Part shown: in pieces, positions 11,101 through 23,134 of the stretch
Layout: each line of letters starts with the position of its first letter
Position numbering within the stretch: the stretch's first letter is position 1
Source of the DNA: Sipunculus nudus
Lineage: Eukaryota; Annelida; Sipuncula; Golfingiida; Sipunculidae
Direction: 5' to 3'
Assembly: GCA_026874595.1 (NCBI GenBank)
Contig: CM049318.1
Coordinates: 12,817,241 to 12,881,240 of the forward strand
DNA: 64,000 nt
The notes under the pieces: model-generated
The model's input: the letters and a program-made list of their open reading frames with translations, nothing else
Databases searched by the model: none
Told to the model about the DNA's origin: nothing
Program-made: the position numbers and the translations under genes

Positions 11101-14100
11101 AGCGCCGAATGTCAGTGCTACGTCAGAAGGGAGACCTATCTCAGGAGATAAACATGGAGGCCTTCTCCCCTCCGTCCCCAAACATTAATCAACAAGAAAA
11201 CCACATGAGAGGGGTCAAAAGGTGAGCTCATTAAAAATCCAGTAAGTGGAGTAGTTGACCACTTTAAGAACACCCAGAAATGGTCTGTTCCTAGGATGGT
11301 TGTATAAGATCATGTGGCAAACCTTTGTTACAAATTATTAAATGCTTTGAGGTAGCCAGCAGTTGATAGTCACAAAGGAATTCATCAGACAAAGGTGTTA
11401 TTGTGTACAGAACATCACTCAAAGCTAGCTGAACTGGTGGTCAGGAAATATACAATTAGGTGATGGTCTTTTTTTATTTGAAGAACACAAGTTTATACTC
11501 TTTTGGCTAGAAAATTTTTGTCCCCTGCAGCTGTTCAGCCAATCCATCTTAAATTTGGTGTTAGCTCAATAAATCCTATACAAATTTACGCCCCCCCCCC
11601 CCCCCCCCCCGAAAACCCCCAAAAAACAAAGAGGATCCATTCAAAGTGATGATGGTATGCAAACATGAATATGGGTATCCTGTTTATTGCCATTTAAAAT
11701 TGTCAAATAAATCCTGCATTTTGAGTGGATGCTCATGGTTTCTCTTATGCATGAACTGAAAACAAATTGGAGCCAAGCTGTTATAATTTTCATAATAAAC
11801 TTTGTCACTTTTTGCGTCACAGGAAACAACCACTTGAATCGCCCAACCAGGGGAAGAAATGCTCCGCGGAATCATCCAACTTGAATGTTAATAATGCAGA
11901 GGATCATGGGAATCATCCTGATTTGTCTGATGGCATCAGTGGTGATGGTGATGGCAACCATTCAGCAGCCACCCCAAGTAAAAAATGTTTGCACAAAGAC
12001 GCTAAAGACTCAAAAACTAAACCTCAGGGACCCTGGAGGAAGAGGAGGCAGCGACGCAGCATCATAAGAAAGCCTCTAATTCCTAGAAAAACATGTAATT
12101 CTGAATCAGACTCTGATTCTGATGGGCCATTTTTCAAATTACCAAAACAGGTCCCTTCTATCGGGGATGAACTAATACTCAGGACAGAGGGTAATTACTA
12201 TAGTGTATGTTCATTGGCTGCTGAGTCGCCTGATAAGGGAATACGGGAACGAGCCCGTCGCACAGCTGCCATGGTGGAAGGTAAATTATATATACAAGAA
12301 ATTTATAAAACTTTTATAAGTCACCAGCTGTAAGGAGGTGAGACTACTTAAATGATAGGCATCTGTCCTTCTATCTGTCCAGCACTATCACTGGTGCCAC
12401 ACTGTCCAAGTTAAACATATGGTGGGTGACAATTTGTGCCTCTAGTCCCTTGTATAGAGCTGTGTGACAATAAACCAGTGCTTCAATATATTGAATGTAT
12501 TACTTAAATATTTTATTGGTAGTGTCTGTTATTATGTAGTTCTAAGAACTATAAATCATTCTTTGTAAAGTTTAAGTCCACCCTCTTTATCAGTCTTCCA
12601 GGCTGTTATCTTCCGCTTTTGTGCATTTCTTAAGACAGCAAGTTTCTTTGTGCTCTTGCATGCAGTTTGTATGTGGATGTTCTGAGTGTCATATTTGTTT
12701 CAGTATAAGAAATAATATCTGGTATTTCTTGTTATACCCAGTTCCAACGTGGCGTTTGAATCCAGTGACTAGAGCGTACACATTAGAAGGAACAGAGGTG
12801 AGGTTTTGGCAAAAGTGACGCTTAATATTTTACACTGTAATATAAGCATATGAAAAGAGTGAAGCAAATTCTGTGGGTTTGTTCAGTACTTAAGCTTGGA
12901 TATGATATTAATCTCACAACAAATGCAGTGCAAAAAGTGCTTTTCTTGTGTCAGTGTATTGAGCATGTTTTTACTGTCTTCATTATGGCAGTAATAGTTC
13001 GTGGAAAAAGTTAAAATATTCTTTGTTTTAAAAGTGCATTACACAGAGATATCTAAATCCATAGAGATCCTCTCTCTTGTGTAATTCCTAATTGTTATTG
13101 ACAAAAAGTAAGGTTGGTTATATGATATTTGTTGACAATAAATAAATGGTACTAGGATGTCCTGTGTGGAAATGTTTGTCATCGGCCACAGTCTGGTTGT
13201 TTCACTAACTGTGTAACACGTTTCCTTGCAGAATCTAGAAGATGAAATGTATATAAAGCGACATCAGAAACCAGAAGCTGATGAAAAAAGAAGAAAAAGG
13301 TTCAAACCTGTCATAATTACATTTCTGTCCTTAAACCACCGTCTGGACATTGCTACTCTGAATCCTTGAAAACCTGATACATTCCGGAAATATATCATTA
13401 CTTCTGACACCAGCTTATTGTTCATGGTATCTTTAAAACGGATGGAAATTTCTGTTGATTTGATAAGGAGCAATCAAGTATTTGCTTTTTTTACTGAAAA
13501 ACAAATTCTGAGCAGTGCTTTGCATCCAGTGATGTCAATGTATCTAAAAACTAAGTTGTAATATAAATGGCTGTTCAGCATTATCTCTCATATTGGCTAT
13601 TATTATTCATGAGTTATGCTATTCATGAGAATCCCTTGGTGGTGGTCTCAACTCTCCACATAGTGGATTTTCTATGATTATATGAGTGGTACAGTGTGTA
13701 TAAATAGATTGTTTATTCTTGTGACATCTTGTGTATCAGGTGGGACCTCCAAAGAATACGAGAACAGAAACTGTACGAGAGGCTACGAAACAGCACACGT
13801 TGTGGTAGTGTTGATGGTGGAGGCAGAGAACGTGAAAGCTACACAGTAACACTTTGTCCAAACCCCGATGACAGTAAGTTTGAAAGCCTGCAGGAGGCAG
13901 GTTGTGGTCAAGTGGTTGAGGCCTCGGATTCCCATAGTTCCATCACAGAAATACCTTTAAAACCAATAGAACAGCAGAGATTCTCTTATATCACTACAGC
14001 TGTAAACTAGAAGCCTGAATTTTATGTCTTATTTGTCACTTGGTTGAATTCATTGCCATTAAAAGTTAGTGTGCAATTCCGCAAAAGTTACTGTTGACCA

Positions 14101-16076
14101 TCTCAAAAGAAAAAAAAATATGGAAAAAAATTAAATCTCACTTTTGTCAAAATGTGAAATCATAGGCATTGAGGATAAATAAATCAATGAGATGTGGTTT
14201 TGTCTTGAAGTGGTTTTGTTGGTGGGGTTTTACTCTTCACTCTTAGTTCGAGCTAGGTTTGTGCCAAATTAAGAATGTTTTATTTTGATGTGACCTGGCT
14301 GCTTATATGACTTCAGCATTCAAGAGTTGAAGCTTCTTCTTTCAGGATGTCAGAGTTGTCATCTTGTCATGAGTTCATAGCAAGTGATATCTGCTAATCC
14401 CAACTTATTCAAAGTGATGGTAGAAAAAACTGTTAAACTAGCCTTTGGAGGCCTTTAGAACCCCCCTGCCAATGGTTTTGGAGTATGACAGAGCTGTCAG
14501 TGTCAGCCACAATTCTTGTCAGCTCTGTTTGTTGTTCAAACATTGCAGGTTGATTCTAGTTAGTAATTACTATTATTGTTGAGCAATTCTACAATTTTAC
14601 TTAGATGTCAGACAGCTTGGATGGGTGTAGTGCCATTACATTATCAAACATGATTATACCCGGTTAATTACATACTGTTTACACCTTACGGTCACGGTTC
14701 TCATTCGCTTGTAGCATGTATGTAGGTTTGCTCTACGAACCTGTCTTTTATTTAATTGTTTGAATATTTGAATAATTTAATTTCCAACACATACTGATTA
14801 GTGCAAAAATCCGACTGTGTTTATGATGTGTAATGGGAAAAAGCGTGAAAATTCAGACCTGCCAAATTAACCACCTCCACAGTATACCTTCACCATAATG
14901 TAATTATTTGTCACTTTTTGTCACAACAACCTTTAAAAATGTATTATAAATTTATCTTTACAGTTGAGTTTATAGAGGTGTGTGAAAAAGTTCCAGTCAG
15001 TGCATTTGGCTACCCTATTCCAGATCTCAAACCCAGGTAAGTTGTTCACAGACTGCATGTCTCTTGGTGGAGCATTCCTAGATTCAGATAATAAATAACT
15101 GGATATTTCTTGTTGGTAGAAATTGTGATTTGGTCATTTTTGGTAAGAATGTTTTCTTTCTCTAAGTAAGGTACTTGTCAAGCTGTACTCTGAGAGATCT
15201 TGCTCTATTGAACCACTCTGTCAGCTATTTAATGAATAATAACCAAGCCCATGTTTTTATAATGGAATCTAGTGTAGCAAAATTAAATAGTTAACAGTAT
15301 TCAAGATTTTACACGGAGCATGAAGAATGACACATGCACCAGATACTGTGGGTAGGTTTCAAGCCTTTATTTGATTGATCAGATTTCTAATGAGGTTCTG
15401 GCTTTGCAAACAAGATGTTGAGCTAAAATAGACGACTAATTTGTTTTGCTTGGTATGCACAGGGAGGTATGCGAGTCATTTTCTTTGTTCCATTGCCATG
15501 TTTATAGTCTATGAAATAGCTGGCAGAGCAGCATGATGGAGCAAGATTTCTAATTATGTGGCTTGGTGAGAGCCTTGCTTGCTGGAGGATAACAGAATGC
15601 TAAGCCTGCAATTGCTATTGCTTTTTAGTTGTATTGTCTCCATGTGCCTATGCTCCAATATGGCTGGCACTTTTTTAAGAAGCCGTGTCACTGAAATATA
15701 CTAGTAACTAAAATGCTTCAGGCAAATATGGAAAACATGTCCAGAATCAAGTTCCTCGTTAATTTTTTGTAATTGGGGAATCAAGAAAATTGCAAGTCTC
15801 TTGTATGGAGTAGATATGAAAAATGTGTGTTCACTTAATCACTATGAATTTTATGCTTGAGTACACAGTGAACATGTAAAATGTTTAAAAAACGAAATGT
15901 AAACTGAAGCCCTACAGATTTTGCCTGGAATAACTGCATTATGACTGTAAGAATGATTTGATGTTCACCATTTTATTGTTGTTTATCTCCACAGTGAATT
16001 TGAACTCCCATGGTTAGATTCATTCACAAAGGAACGAGAGGACCGCAGCAAATATGTCCGTACAAGAAGGAGGTGA
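7692..16076 (+). CDS. MSL1: MSL1 orthologue, scaffold of the MSL acetyltransferase complex (8 coding exons)
   Basis: The coding exons are 7692-8129, 11076-11221, 11823-12280, 12742-12797, 13232-13299, 13740-13873, 14964-15036 and 15995-16076. All junctions are GT/AG and all phases agree, giving 1455 nt and 484 residues. Residues about 112-165 form a Leu/Gln-rich coiled coil (LLLLHLELIQQQQELL, then RLDRMERRM), the region that dimerises and binds MSL2 in known MSL1. Residues about 348-433 are the PEHE domain (VPTWRL, NLEDEMYIKRH, DEKRRKRWDLQRIREQK), which binds the acetyltransferase MOF/KAT8. The C-terminus has AFGYPIP and FELPWLD, matching the MSL3-binding tail. The protein is expected to be nuclear and to scaffold H4K16 acetylation. 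The start is ATG 7692, with G at -3 and an in-frame TAA at 7680-7682. It is shorter than vertebrate MSL1 mainly in the low-complexity N-terminus. Identity is near certain; the 5' UTR structure is not. Confidence 0.93.
8130..11075 (+). other. MSL1 intron 1, with CpG-richer islands and a G-tract repeat
   Basis: No exon was recognised. At 8230-8350 and 9040-9140 there are CpG-richer patches with AAAATGGCG (YY1-like) and TTTTGGCGGG (E2F-like, 9127-9136), possibly an alternative promoter. A tandem duplication occupies 10070-10434. The open frames at 8447-9007 and 9231-9464 show no recognisable protein. Confidence 0.4.
10070..10434. repeat. Tandem duplication, ~180-bp unit bounded by poly-G tracts
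   Basis: Two near-identical units (TATATGTACATGGAATATTT through CTTCTTCAATTGAA) follow each other. Each is bounded by a run of about 11-16 G at ~10075, ~10248 and ~10420. It lies inside MSL1 intron 1. Confidence 0.85.
11076..11221 (+). CDS. MSL1: MSL1 coding exon 2 (end of coiled coil)
   Basis: Starts after the acceptor ATACTTACAG and ends AAAAG|GTGAGC. It reads LKCRLDRMERRMSVLRQ and then a Ser/Pro/Asn-rich stretch. RMERRM is a hallmark of MSL1 coiled coils. It is too short to stand out as an ORF; it was found by matching phase to exons 1 and 3. Confidence 0.9.
11222..11822 (+). other. MSL1 intron 2
   Basis: Non-coding. It holds a run of about 20 C near 11590-11610 followed by A-rich sequence. 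No other structure seen. Confidence 0.6.
11823..12280 (+). CDS. MSL1: MSL1 coding exon 3 (basic, low-complexity linker)
   Basis: Codes for about 153 residues between coiled coil and PEHE domain. It is rich in Ser, Asp and Lys/Arg, with an RKRRQRR basic cluster (possible nuclear localisation signal) and a SESDSDSD acidic run. The donor GAAG|GTAAAT leaves phase 1, matching exon 4. Confidence 0.88.
12742..12797 (+). CDS. MSL1: MSL1 coding exon 4 (PEHE start)
   Basis: A 56-nt exon after TTATACCCAG, ending GAG|GTGAGG at phase 0. It codes VPTWRLNPVTRAYTLEGTE, the first segment of the PEHE domain. Confidence 0.9.
13232..13299 (+). CDS. MSL1: MSL1 coding exon 5 (PEHE middle)
   Basis: A 68-nt exon after TTTCCTTGCAG, coding NLEDEMYIKRHQKPEADEK and then RRK. 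This is the most conserved part of the PEHE domain. It ends at phase 2 before GTTCAA, a donor that departs from consensus. Confidence 0.9.
13740..13873 (+). CDS. MSL1: MSL1 coding exon 6 (PEHE end)
   Basis: Completes the split Arg codon and continues WDLQRIREQKLYERLR, the helical MOF-binding part of PEHE, then a Gly/Arg/Glu linker ending PNPDD. The donor is GACA|GTAAGT. Confidence 0.9.
13874..15994 (+). other. MSL1 introns 6 and 7 (13874-14963, 15037-15994)
   Basis: AT-rich intronic DNA. No repeat or exon recognised. Confidence 0.6.
14964..15036 (+). CDS. MSL1: MSL1 coding exon 7
   Basis: A 73-nt exon after TTATCTTTACAG, ending CCCAG|GTAAGT. It codes IEFIEVCEKVPVSAFGYPIP and DLKP, matching the known VVAFGRPLP-type segment before the MSL1 C-terminus. 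Confidence 0.88.
15995..16076 (+). CDS. MSL1: MSL1 coding exon 8 (C-terminus)
   Basis: Starts after TATCTCCACAG and codes SEFELPWLDSFTKERE to a basic end (RTRRR), then TGA at 16074-16076. FELPWLD is the conserved C-terminal signature of MSL1. Confidence 0.9.
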
Positions 16077-17040
16077 TAGTAGCTGACACTGTGACAGAAG
16101 AGCCTCCATGATGTAATATATTTATATACACAGAGACAATGAATGCTATCTCGGACTGTTTGTGCACCTCTTTGATTTTGTTGTGTGAATGCAGCAGACG
16201 GCTTCTGTGTTCCCATGTTCAGTGTTAGCAAATAGCAATGATGTCCCTGATTGGTTGCTTGTAGACTCTAAGGATTTTACTGGACAGACGTTGGATGTTT
16301 CATACTATGTGTACTGTATCTAGACAGTGTACTGTTTGTAGTCCACCACAGAATAGAACATATTGATTACAGAAAAGTGTACTTTGTGTTGTTCATTTCT
16401 AGTTGACCATTAGCATGAGATTAAGAATCATGAAAAAAGTATACATAAAAAATTATACATTTAAGCTAAGGTTTTGTGTTGGATAATTCTCTCATAGGGG
16501 AAAATTTGGTTAATTTCTCTCTGTCTGAACATCTTTTTTGTATAATCTTGTGAAAAAGTTGTAAGTCGGATGAGAATTCAGCACTTTCCAATAGGAATTG
16601 ATCCCATCAGAACTGACAGAGCTTAAATATAACTAACCCTAAAGGTCTACAGTTGCTACCACCTAAATATCACTGCAAGGTTACATTTTCATGATACAGT
16701 TGTAAATGCAGTCCTTGTGTTTATTAATCAAGGTATATCCCAGTGTTCTGCCAGGTTTCATTTAGTTACCTGGGGTTGAGCATAATACCTGCTAGTTTGG
16801 GGGTTGGGTTTCTGCTATATGGCAGAACAATCTCTCTCAGGCCTCCCCAGTCAGAATGTCCATCTGTCAGTTATTGTTTGTGGACAGATATAAAGCACCT
16901 GTTATAGTTGAACAGTACATAAGTTTTAAATGAGACCATGTCTATTTTTGTGTCAGTGCTCCTGAAATTGCTGTACGATGCACAACTAACGAAAAGGGTT
17001 TCTCCTGAAAAGTTGTATGAAATAAAATTTAAGATTTTTC
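16077..17040 (+). other. MSL1: MSL1 3' UTR (candidate)
   Basis: Sequence after the MSL1 stop with no other gene. The first AATAAA on this strand is at 17021-17026, implying a UTR of about 950 nt. Later AATAAA motifs near 17570 and 17925 are alternatives. Confidence 0.4.
17021..17026 (+). terminator. Candidate MSL1 polyadenylation signal
   Basis: AATAAA, the first canonical hexamer downstream of the MSL1 stop codon. It has not been confirmed by transcript data. Confidence 0.35.
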
Positions 17041-17134
17041 TTACATTTTTTCTTCAAGGGTGAGGGATGACTCGCAACATTTTTTACACACACACCATCA
17101 CTTTCACACACATGTATGTATATGTATATATATT

Positions 17135-17177
<43 letters not shown>

Positions 17178-17468
17178 TCTTGTCTGTCTGAAATTCAACT
17201 ATAATACAATTAAGTATAAGGTTTTAAAAAATAAGGTATTCATCCAGTATATGTGAATTCTTAATCATGATATGATATACAATATTTCATATTAAACTCA
17301 CAAATGTGACCTAAGACTATAATTCTAGTAATTAATATATTTCATTTCCAATATTTAAATATTATTCTCTGAATATAGGGGGGATGATTACATTTACCAT
17401 TCCCCCCTTGCTAAAAAGTGAGGGTATATATACCCCTCACCCCCACCCCCCTTCTATTGACACCCCTG
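17041..17468. mobile_element. 5'-truncated hAT-like MITE, same family as 44745-45154
   Basis: It shares with 44745-45154 the (TA)n block, a TATAATTCTAGTAATTAAT-like middle, CATTTCCAATATTTAAATAT, the C-rich stretch and the terminal CACCCCTG. The CAG-type left end is missing. Confidence 0.65.
17108..17172. repeat. (TA)n microsatellite
   Basis: Nearly pure TA repeats, lying inside the truncated MITE. Confidence 0.9.
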
Positions 17469-20280
17469 AATTAATCATCTGCATGACGTTTATTTGCAAC
17501 TTACTTTCTGACTATTGGCTGCTTTGTCCAGTAGTGTTATGAAGTTAACCTGTCTCCTAAGAGGCATAAATAAAAAATCATTAAGGTGAGGACACATGAT
17601 TTCTGAAATTTTACACACATTGAAATTGATGTCGTTAAACTGGAATCACAATTGCCCTGGAAATAACATTTGTGAAGTGGCCTTTTCCAGACTCTGCAAG
17701 AAATGAACAGGCTGCGTTATTCATGATGTTTTTGACAATTTTGAAAAAGTTTTGCCCATATATACAGTGTTATACATGCAAAGATGCATCTGAAATGTAA
17801 CTTGTGAAACCACAGTTTAGCGCACTCTGTCCAAAAGACCACAGAACAGCATATTCTTTAGGGGGTAATGTAACAATGTAAATGTTCATAAAGCAAATAT
17901 CCAATTCTAATTGTAAAACATGGTAATAAATACAGTTAACACGAGTGACCCCTACTCTTTTTTAAGCTTTTCATACCTTGACCAACACTGAACTAATGTT
18001 GTATATTCTCCAGCAACTACTTTGTCACACTAAATTTTGATGCCCTCAGACCTGCCAAGATCTCTGGTCTTCTATATATGGCATACATGTTAACGACTAC
18101 TTTCAAGTAAAATCAAAATATAATATCAGTACCCTTCATCAGACAGCTTTTCTTGTCTGCAGCTTATATTTAAAATACACCTGACACGCACAGCAGTATC
18201 ACGTTGGATTGAGTGAAATGGCAGCAGTTATAGAGTAGCAGTTTCCAATACTTGTGTGTAAACCATATTCCCTGCAGAAGGGTGATTTTCAAAGTTCTAC
18301 TATTCCAGATGTTTCATATTATAGGGTGACTTTCCAGGGTAAATTTGTTACATATCATTCACACTTGAAAAAGTCCATCTTTATAAATAATATATGCACC
18401 CATTTTAACCATGTTTTATAAATGCTATAAATAACAAGTTTAACAGCTATGAGATGTCAAAGCCTGTGAACATTAGACCACAATTGTGATAACACTTGGT
18501 CCCTATTTCCCAGGTGCATGCCAGGTAGTAGGAACAATTTTATTGTCGGGGGAAAATATAATGGTAGTGGTGTATACAGGTACATAGAAACCGGTAACAA
18601 TTCATGTGGGTTCCCTCTTGTTTCACTATGTATTTCAGGTGTTAATAAGATTTCCTATTACAGTAGGGAGGGTGGAGCATCTAGGCTTGTTGATTTTTAT
18701 GTGAAATCTGAAATCCCTTATTGTTTGGCCTTTTTATTGGTTTTATTCCAAGAGAACCAATTTGTTGGCAGAACTGTTTCCTGAAGAATCAATTAGAACA
18801 TTTTACGCCCCAAATATTTCAAAATGGGCTGTGTATGATATTATGTCATTGATACACTACTCTTAGAAGTGGTTGCCATCAATGGAAAATGGAAATATAC
18901 ATTAATATAATTAAACCTTGAAATGGATGTTGATGGTACCAAGTGAACAATGGTCATTTTGCATTGGTGTATGCCGATAATAAAGAAAATCATAATAAGA
19001 GAGTTTGTATCTTATGTGTATGTAGGAATGCATAAGAATACATCTGAGCCAAACATAGAAGTCACTGAAAACTTTGAGCTATGTCAGACAAATGTAATGT
19101 ATTAAGGCTACTTTAACTGTAAAGAAAGTTCTGGAAGCATTAGATCAGACTATGTTTATTATTTTGAGCTATATTGGACAAAAGTAAATTTTTTTTATGT
19201 GTTCTGACATTTAATTCACACATCTACATATGATCATTCAGACACTGTAAAACCAACTAAATTGACATTAACAGTATTGAATTAAAATGATTGATTTTAT
19301 GTGTAAAGAAAAAAGTTAATTTATAGATTGGGGAAATGTATAGCTTGATAATTGTCTGTCAGAGATGTATATATTGTAGGAAACCACAAAAATGTGAAAA
19401 TCAAGACTACCATGTTAGTTATGTAAATGTCTTTATATGTTCACAATGAAGGGTTTTTCAGTTGTCAGCATGGTGATCAGATGGATATTTTGTATAGTGC
19501 ATGCCTTTTAATACACATTATCACTTTATTTACTTTTAATTTATTTGCTTAATATTTTCTGTATACAGTTTTGTTGATGCTTGGCTTTGTCATCTTCATC
19601 ATCTTAAAGCAAGGCCCTGGCAGCTACATATCCAGAGACCTTGTTCCAGAAAGCCTATTCTGCTTGCTGTTTCATGAATGATGGACACACCTGCACATGA
19701 TGAGGGGCTGTTATCATAACGGCCAGTCAATGCAACATGATAAAAATAAATACTGCACAGAGTCGAACCTTGTTACATGCCTTTTGAACAAGAACCTGTG
19801 CACTGGAAACTGGATAGGTTTACAAGCCTTTATTTGATTCATCATATCATCAGTTTCATTCTTGTAATACAAAACCTTCAATTTAAAAAATAACAGCATT
19901 TGATTTCACCATACACTCCATAATCAGCGGCTACGCTACGCTCAACTATTCGCTACACTACTTGTGGTTGCCAGTCAGGTTTGGCCACCAGGCGGTGCTG
20001 TCTCTGTTGAAGTCCCCCTTCGTTATATTTAACCAAACACATTGCAGGTATCACCAGCACAAAAGGATGTTCTTTGAGTTACTGGTCACTTTACACTGCT
20101 GTGGAAAGCGCTTGTTAGCACAGAATTTTTTTAACCCAGTTGGAATACACGTTGCATTATCAGCTTTCAGCACAGTCTGTATACTGACTTGCCCGAGGGC
20201 AGTTATCCCCCACTGTCTGCATATTTCCTTTATTGCGTGCCACACGAGCTTGCCACAGGCATAGCTAAGTTTGTTTACAC
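17469..20280. other. Intergenic region
   Basis: AT-rich sequence between the convergent MSL1 and WDR12 genes. It may include distal MSL1 3' UTR. The open frame at 18518-18784 has no recognisable domain. Nothing else seen. Confidence 0.5.
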
Positions 20281-20495
20281 GCCAAGCCAATCAGATTTCT
20301 TCAACCAGTTCAGCAGATTTGTTTAAACGCAGAGCGAATCAGATTTTACTTTATCCAGCGCAAACTGACTGGGTGTTGCCATAGCCAAGCCAAGCCAATG
20401 AGATTTCTTCTACCAGTTCAGCAGATTTGTTTAAACGCAGAGCCAATCAGATTTTACTTTATCCAGCGCAAACTGACTGGGTGTTGCCATACCTG
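20281..20495. repeat. Tandem duplication, ~117-bp unit
   Basis: Two adjacent copies of a block containing CCAATCAGATTTCTTC, GCAGATTTGTTTAAACGCAG and CAAACTGACTGGGTGTTGCC, differing at only a few bases. Confidence 0.9.
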
Positions 20496-21380
20496 AAAAA
20501 TCCTGTTATTTCTCACAGTGTGTGAGTGGAAGGTCCTGCGCTGTGTTCAGAGCGTCATTTCACCGGTGTGCAAACAAAGTTGTTCCTAATTCATGATATA
20601 GAAAGCTGTATAGCTTGACAAAGTCTTTGGAAGTGCAGCTGTAATAGCCTTGCTTAGTGGAAGATGGGCCGTGTTAACTGCACTTACCTCTAAACATGAG
20701 CTTTCTGTTTAAAATGTCTGTAAGATAAGTGTCTGAACTGTAATACATAACTTAGTTGTAACATCTTTTTAGTGCAGGGTAAAGATGGGAGTAACCAAAT
20801 ATTAGTTTTATTTGCTTAACATAAATTATGCCCTAGAGTACTTTTATCTTTGGAACCAGTGTGCAGCTAACATAACAGGATTGTCATTAGTAAAAGTGAA
20901 TATTGTGACCTCTGTTGGCCAGGCTGTTTTTCCAGAATCATTAATGTTCATTCTGTGGCGAATCCTTCCCAGCAAGTCCCCCAAATGGCATGTTTATATC
21001 TGTGGACATCTTACGGGCAAAACAAACTTAGATACTGTTTGATATTGATGGTATACAGGGATATATCATTTTTCAGAGACTGAGAGTACTGAAATACATG
21101 TATGTTCACACGTGTATAGTTTGGAAATTTGCAGGTAGATCTGTTGTATATAATATATTAGCTGTTGGTGGGACTGACTTGATACAGTAGTTACAGATTA
21201 GGGAACAGTGGACTGCATGGCACTATTTGTGACTGTTATTATGTAGTTGTAGCACCAGACACACACACACACGTACAAGGGATTCATCATCCATCTTCAT
21301 CTCATGCCCTTGTTTGTGACCTTGACCATTAAAATATAGTAGATATTCATACACACCAGTTGTTCTTTTTACTTCGTCAG
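20496..21380. other. Intergenic region
   Basis: No gene or repeat recognised apart from a short CA run near 21260. Confidence 0.5.
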
Positions 21381-22110
21381 ATAAGTGAAGGAGATAGTGT
21401 CATCGTGTTTGATGTGATGTTTGTGAGAGAATGGTGGCTGTTGTGGAAAAAAGAAGTGGTTTTACACTGTTGGTGGAGAAAGTGGTTGTTGGAAAATGGA
21501 TAGTGGTGGATGTTGTGAAGAGGTTTTGGATAAGAGAAAGGTGGCTGATGATACTGTGTATAACACAGAAAGGGGGATAATGTGGTTGCAGACAAAGTGG
21601 TTGAGGGAAAAGGATTGTGGATTACATCGTGTATAACACAGACTGGTGGATAATTCCAAGTGGTTATGGGAGTAGAGAAAAATGGCTGACGTGTTGTGTA
21701 AAATAGAATGCTGGATAATGTAGCTGAGAAGTGGTTGTGGAGAAATGAAAGATAGCTGATCTTGTTGTGTAAAACAGAATGGTAGAGATATTGTTGTGAA
21801 GAAGGGAATGTAGTGTAAACATGATGGTGGCAGTGAATTAAAGAGACATCCTGTGCGCTGTGGACAAAAAAGGTATGTGTGGAAACGAGAACTGGGGGGG
21901 GGGGGGGTGTAGTCATGGTTAAAACAAAAGTTATCAGATGTTATGGATAAAAGAGAAAGGTTGTTGATGAAGGAAAGCCAGTAATCCTGTATCTACACAG
22001 AATAAAGTGCACAAATGATTGTTGACAAAATAGAAAGGTGGTTGATTAGGACAAATGAAAATGGCTATAAAGGTAAATAATCTTCTAAAAACAACTTTAA
22101 CATGTCTTTT
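21380..22110. repeat. Degenerate G/T-rich tandem repeats (~70-80 bp)
   Basis: Recurring blocks of GTGGTTGTGG, GAAAG(G/A)TGGCTGAT and GTGTA(A/T)AACA(C)AGA, with a poly-G run near 21894. The 179-codon open frame on the - strand is a shadow of the composition. Confidence 0.7.
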
Positions 22111-22490
22111 ACTGTATCCTGAATGACAATGAATGATAACACTTGAATACAATTTGAACTATGTAATGGTAATGTATTTCCATCATACTTTGCCACAATA
22201 GAAATTCATAACATTTGATATATTGTGAATTATTTATGATTAACTTGCTGCATCCAGTGCAGATCTTGACCAAATCAACACAGCATGGTACCATACTGAT
22301 GACATCTGGATTAGTCTCTGAAGTTAAACGTTATATTCAACATCCAAAGCTCTCTAACTTAAGAATAACTTAACAGCAGCAGCTTTACTTCTGAACTAAT
22401 CCAAGTAGATAGGAAGTATGCACTATCTCTTAATTGCAATCAAGATAACAATGGACCATATTCTCCAAAGCATCAGTTATCCAAACCTTT

Positions 22491-22496
22491 ATTTAT
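22491..22496 (-). terminator. Candidate WDR12 polyadenylation signal
   Basis: AATAAA on the - strand about 500 nt past the WDR12 stop, the only canonical hexamer seen between 22400 and 22990. The stretch 22497-22989 would be the 3' UTR. Confidence 0.4.
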
Positions 22497-22989
22497 CTAA
22501 GTCTGAAAATGTGAATTTTTCAACTTATTTTGATGCTGTAAGACTTGCCAATCCTTAAACATTAAGTCTCCTGTTGTAAGACAAAGGTTTGACCTATAAG
22601 TAACATACGGTCAACTACTGTTGTAATGCTTAACTAGGCTCTGTCCTTAATTATCCAATTCAGTATAAAAGACAGGATTACTTACATTTAATTACATTAT
22701 TGTCATGGACCATTCAAAAAGTACTATCAACATGTGTATGACCTTAAGTGATGCCACCTGGTGAATATTTAATAAAACTAAAAAGACCAGATGCCCAGAG
22801 ATATTATATTTGACCACCTTTAGTCAACCATTTCAGTATATTGTGTATGCTCAAGATGTTCCTTATCTGTTTCTCTTTGAAAACATCTATCTAGGAATTG
22901 GTTAAATCTGATGAGCCAACAAGACTGCTCTGGTAGCATGAGATATTATTAATTAGACATCCCACTTAAAAAGTCTATTATAAATGTGA

Positions 22990-23134
22990 TTAGCTGTTTC
23001 CAACTTTATCTGAATATTTGAAAATTTTTAGATGGTTGTCAGCTCCACCACTCAGCATGTACTCAGGGATTGACCAATCAGCCGCCAGGATTTTGTCCTC
23101 ATGACCACTCATGTCGTACAAAGGTGCCTTGGGG
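22990..23134 (-). CDS. WDR12: WDR12 coding exon 12 (WD repeat 7, C-terminus)
   Basis: Acceptor CATTTTTCCAG; codes [20 protein letters not shown] and [16 protein letters not shown]; ends at TAA (complement of 22990-22992). The C-terminus is a few residues off the family's usual end. Confidence 0.93.

Larger units (their letters stand above)
12281..13739 (+). other. MSL1 introns 3-5 (12281-12741, 12798-13231, 13300-13739)
   Basis: AT-rich intronic sequence between the PEHE exons. Nothing recognised apart from splice sites. Confidence 0.6.

Noticed and set aside
11767-11822. ATG 11767 as an independent gene start
   Set aside because: The open frame continues MSL1 exon 3; its first 18 codons are intron, since the acceptor at 11821-11822 fits the exon 2 phase.
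18518-18784. 88-codon open frame after MSL1
   Set aside because: No recognisable features; most likely chance in intergenic or distal 3' UTR sequence.
21377-21916. 179-codon open frame on the - strand
   Set aside because: It follows the G/T-rich degenerate repeat; the protein is Ser/His/Thr/Pro low complexity with no domain.
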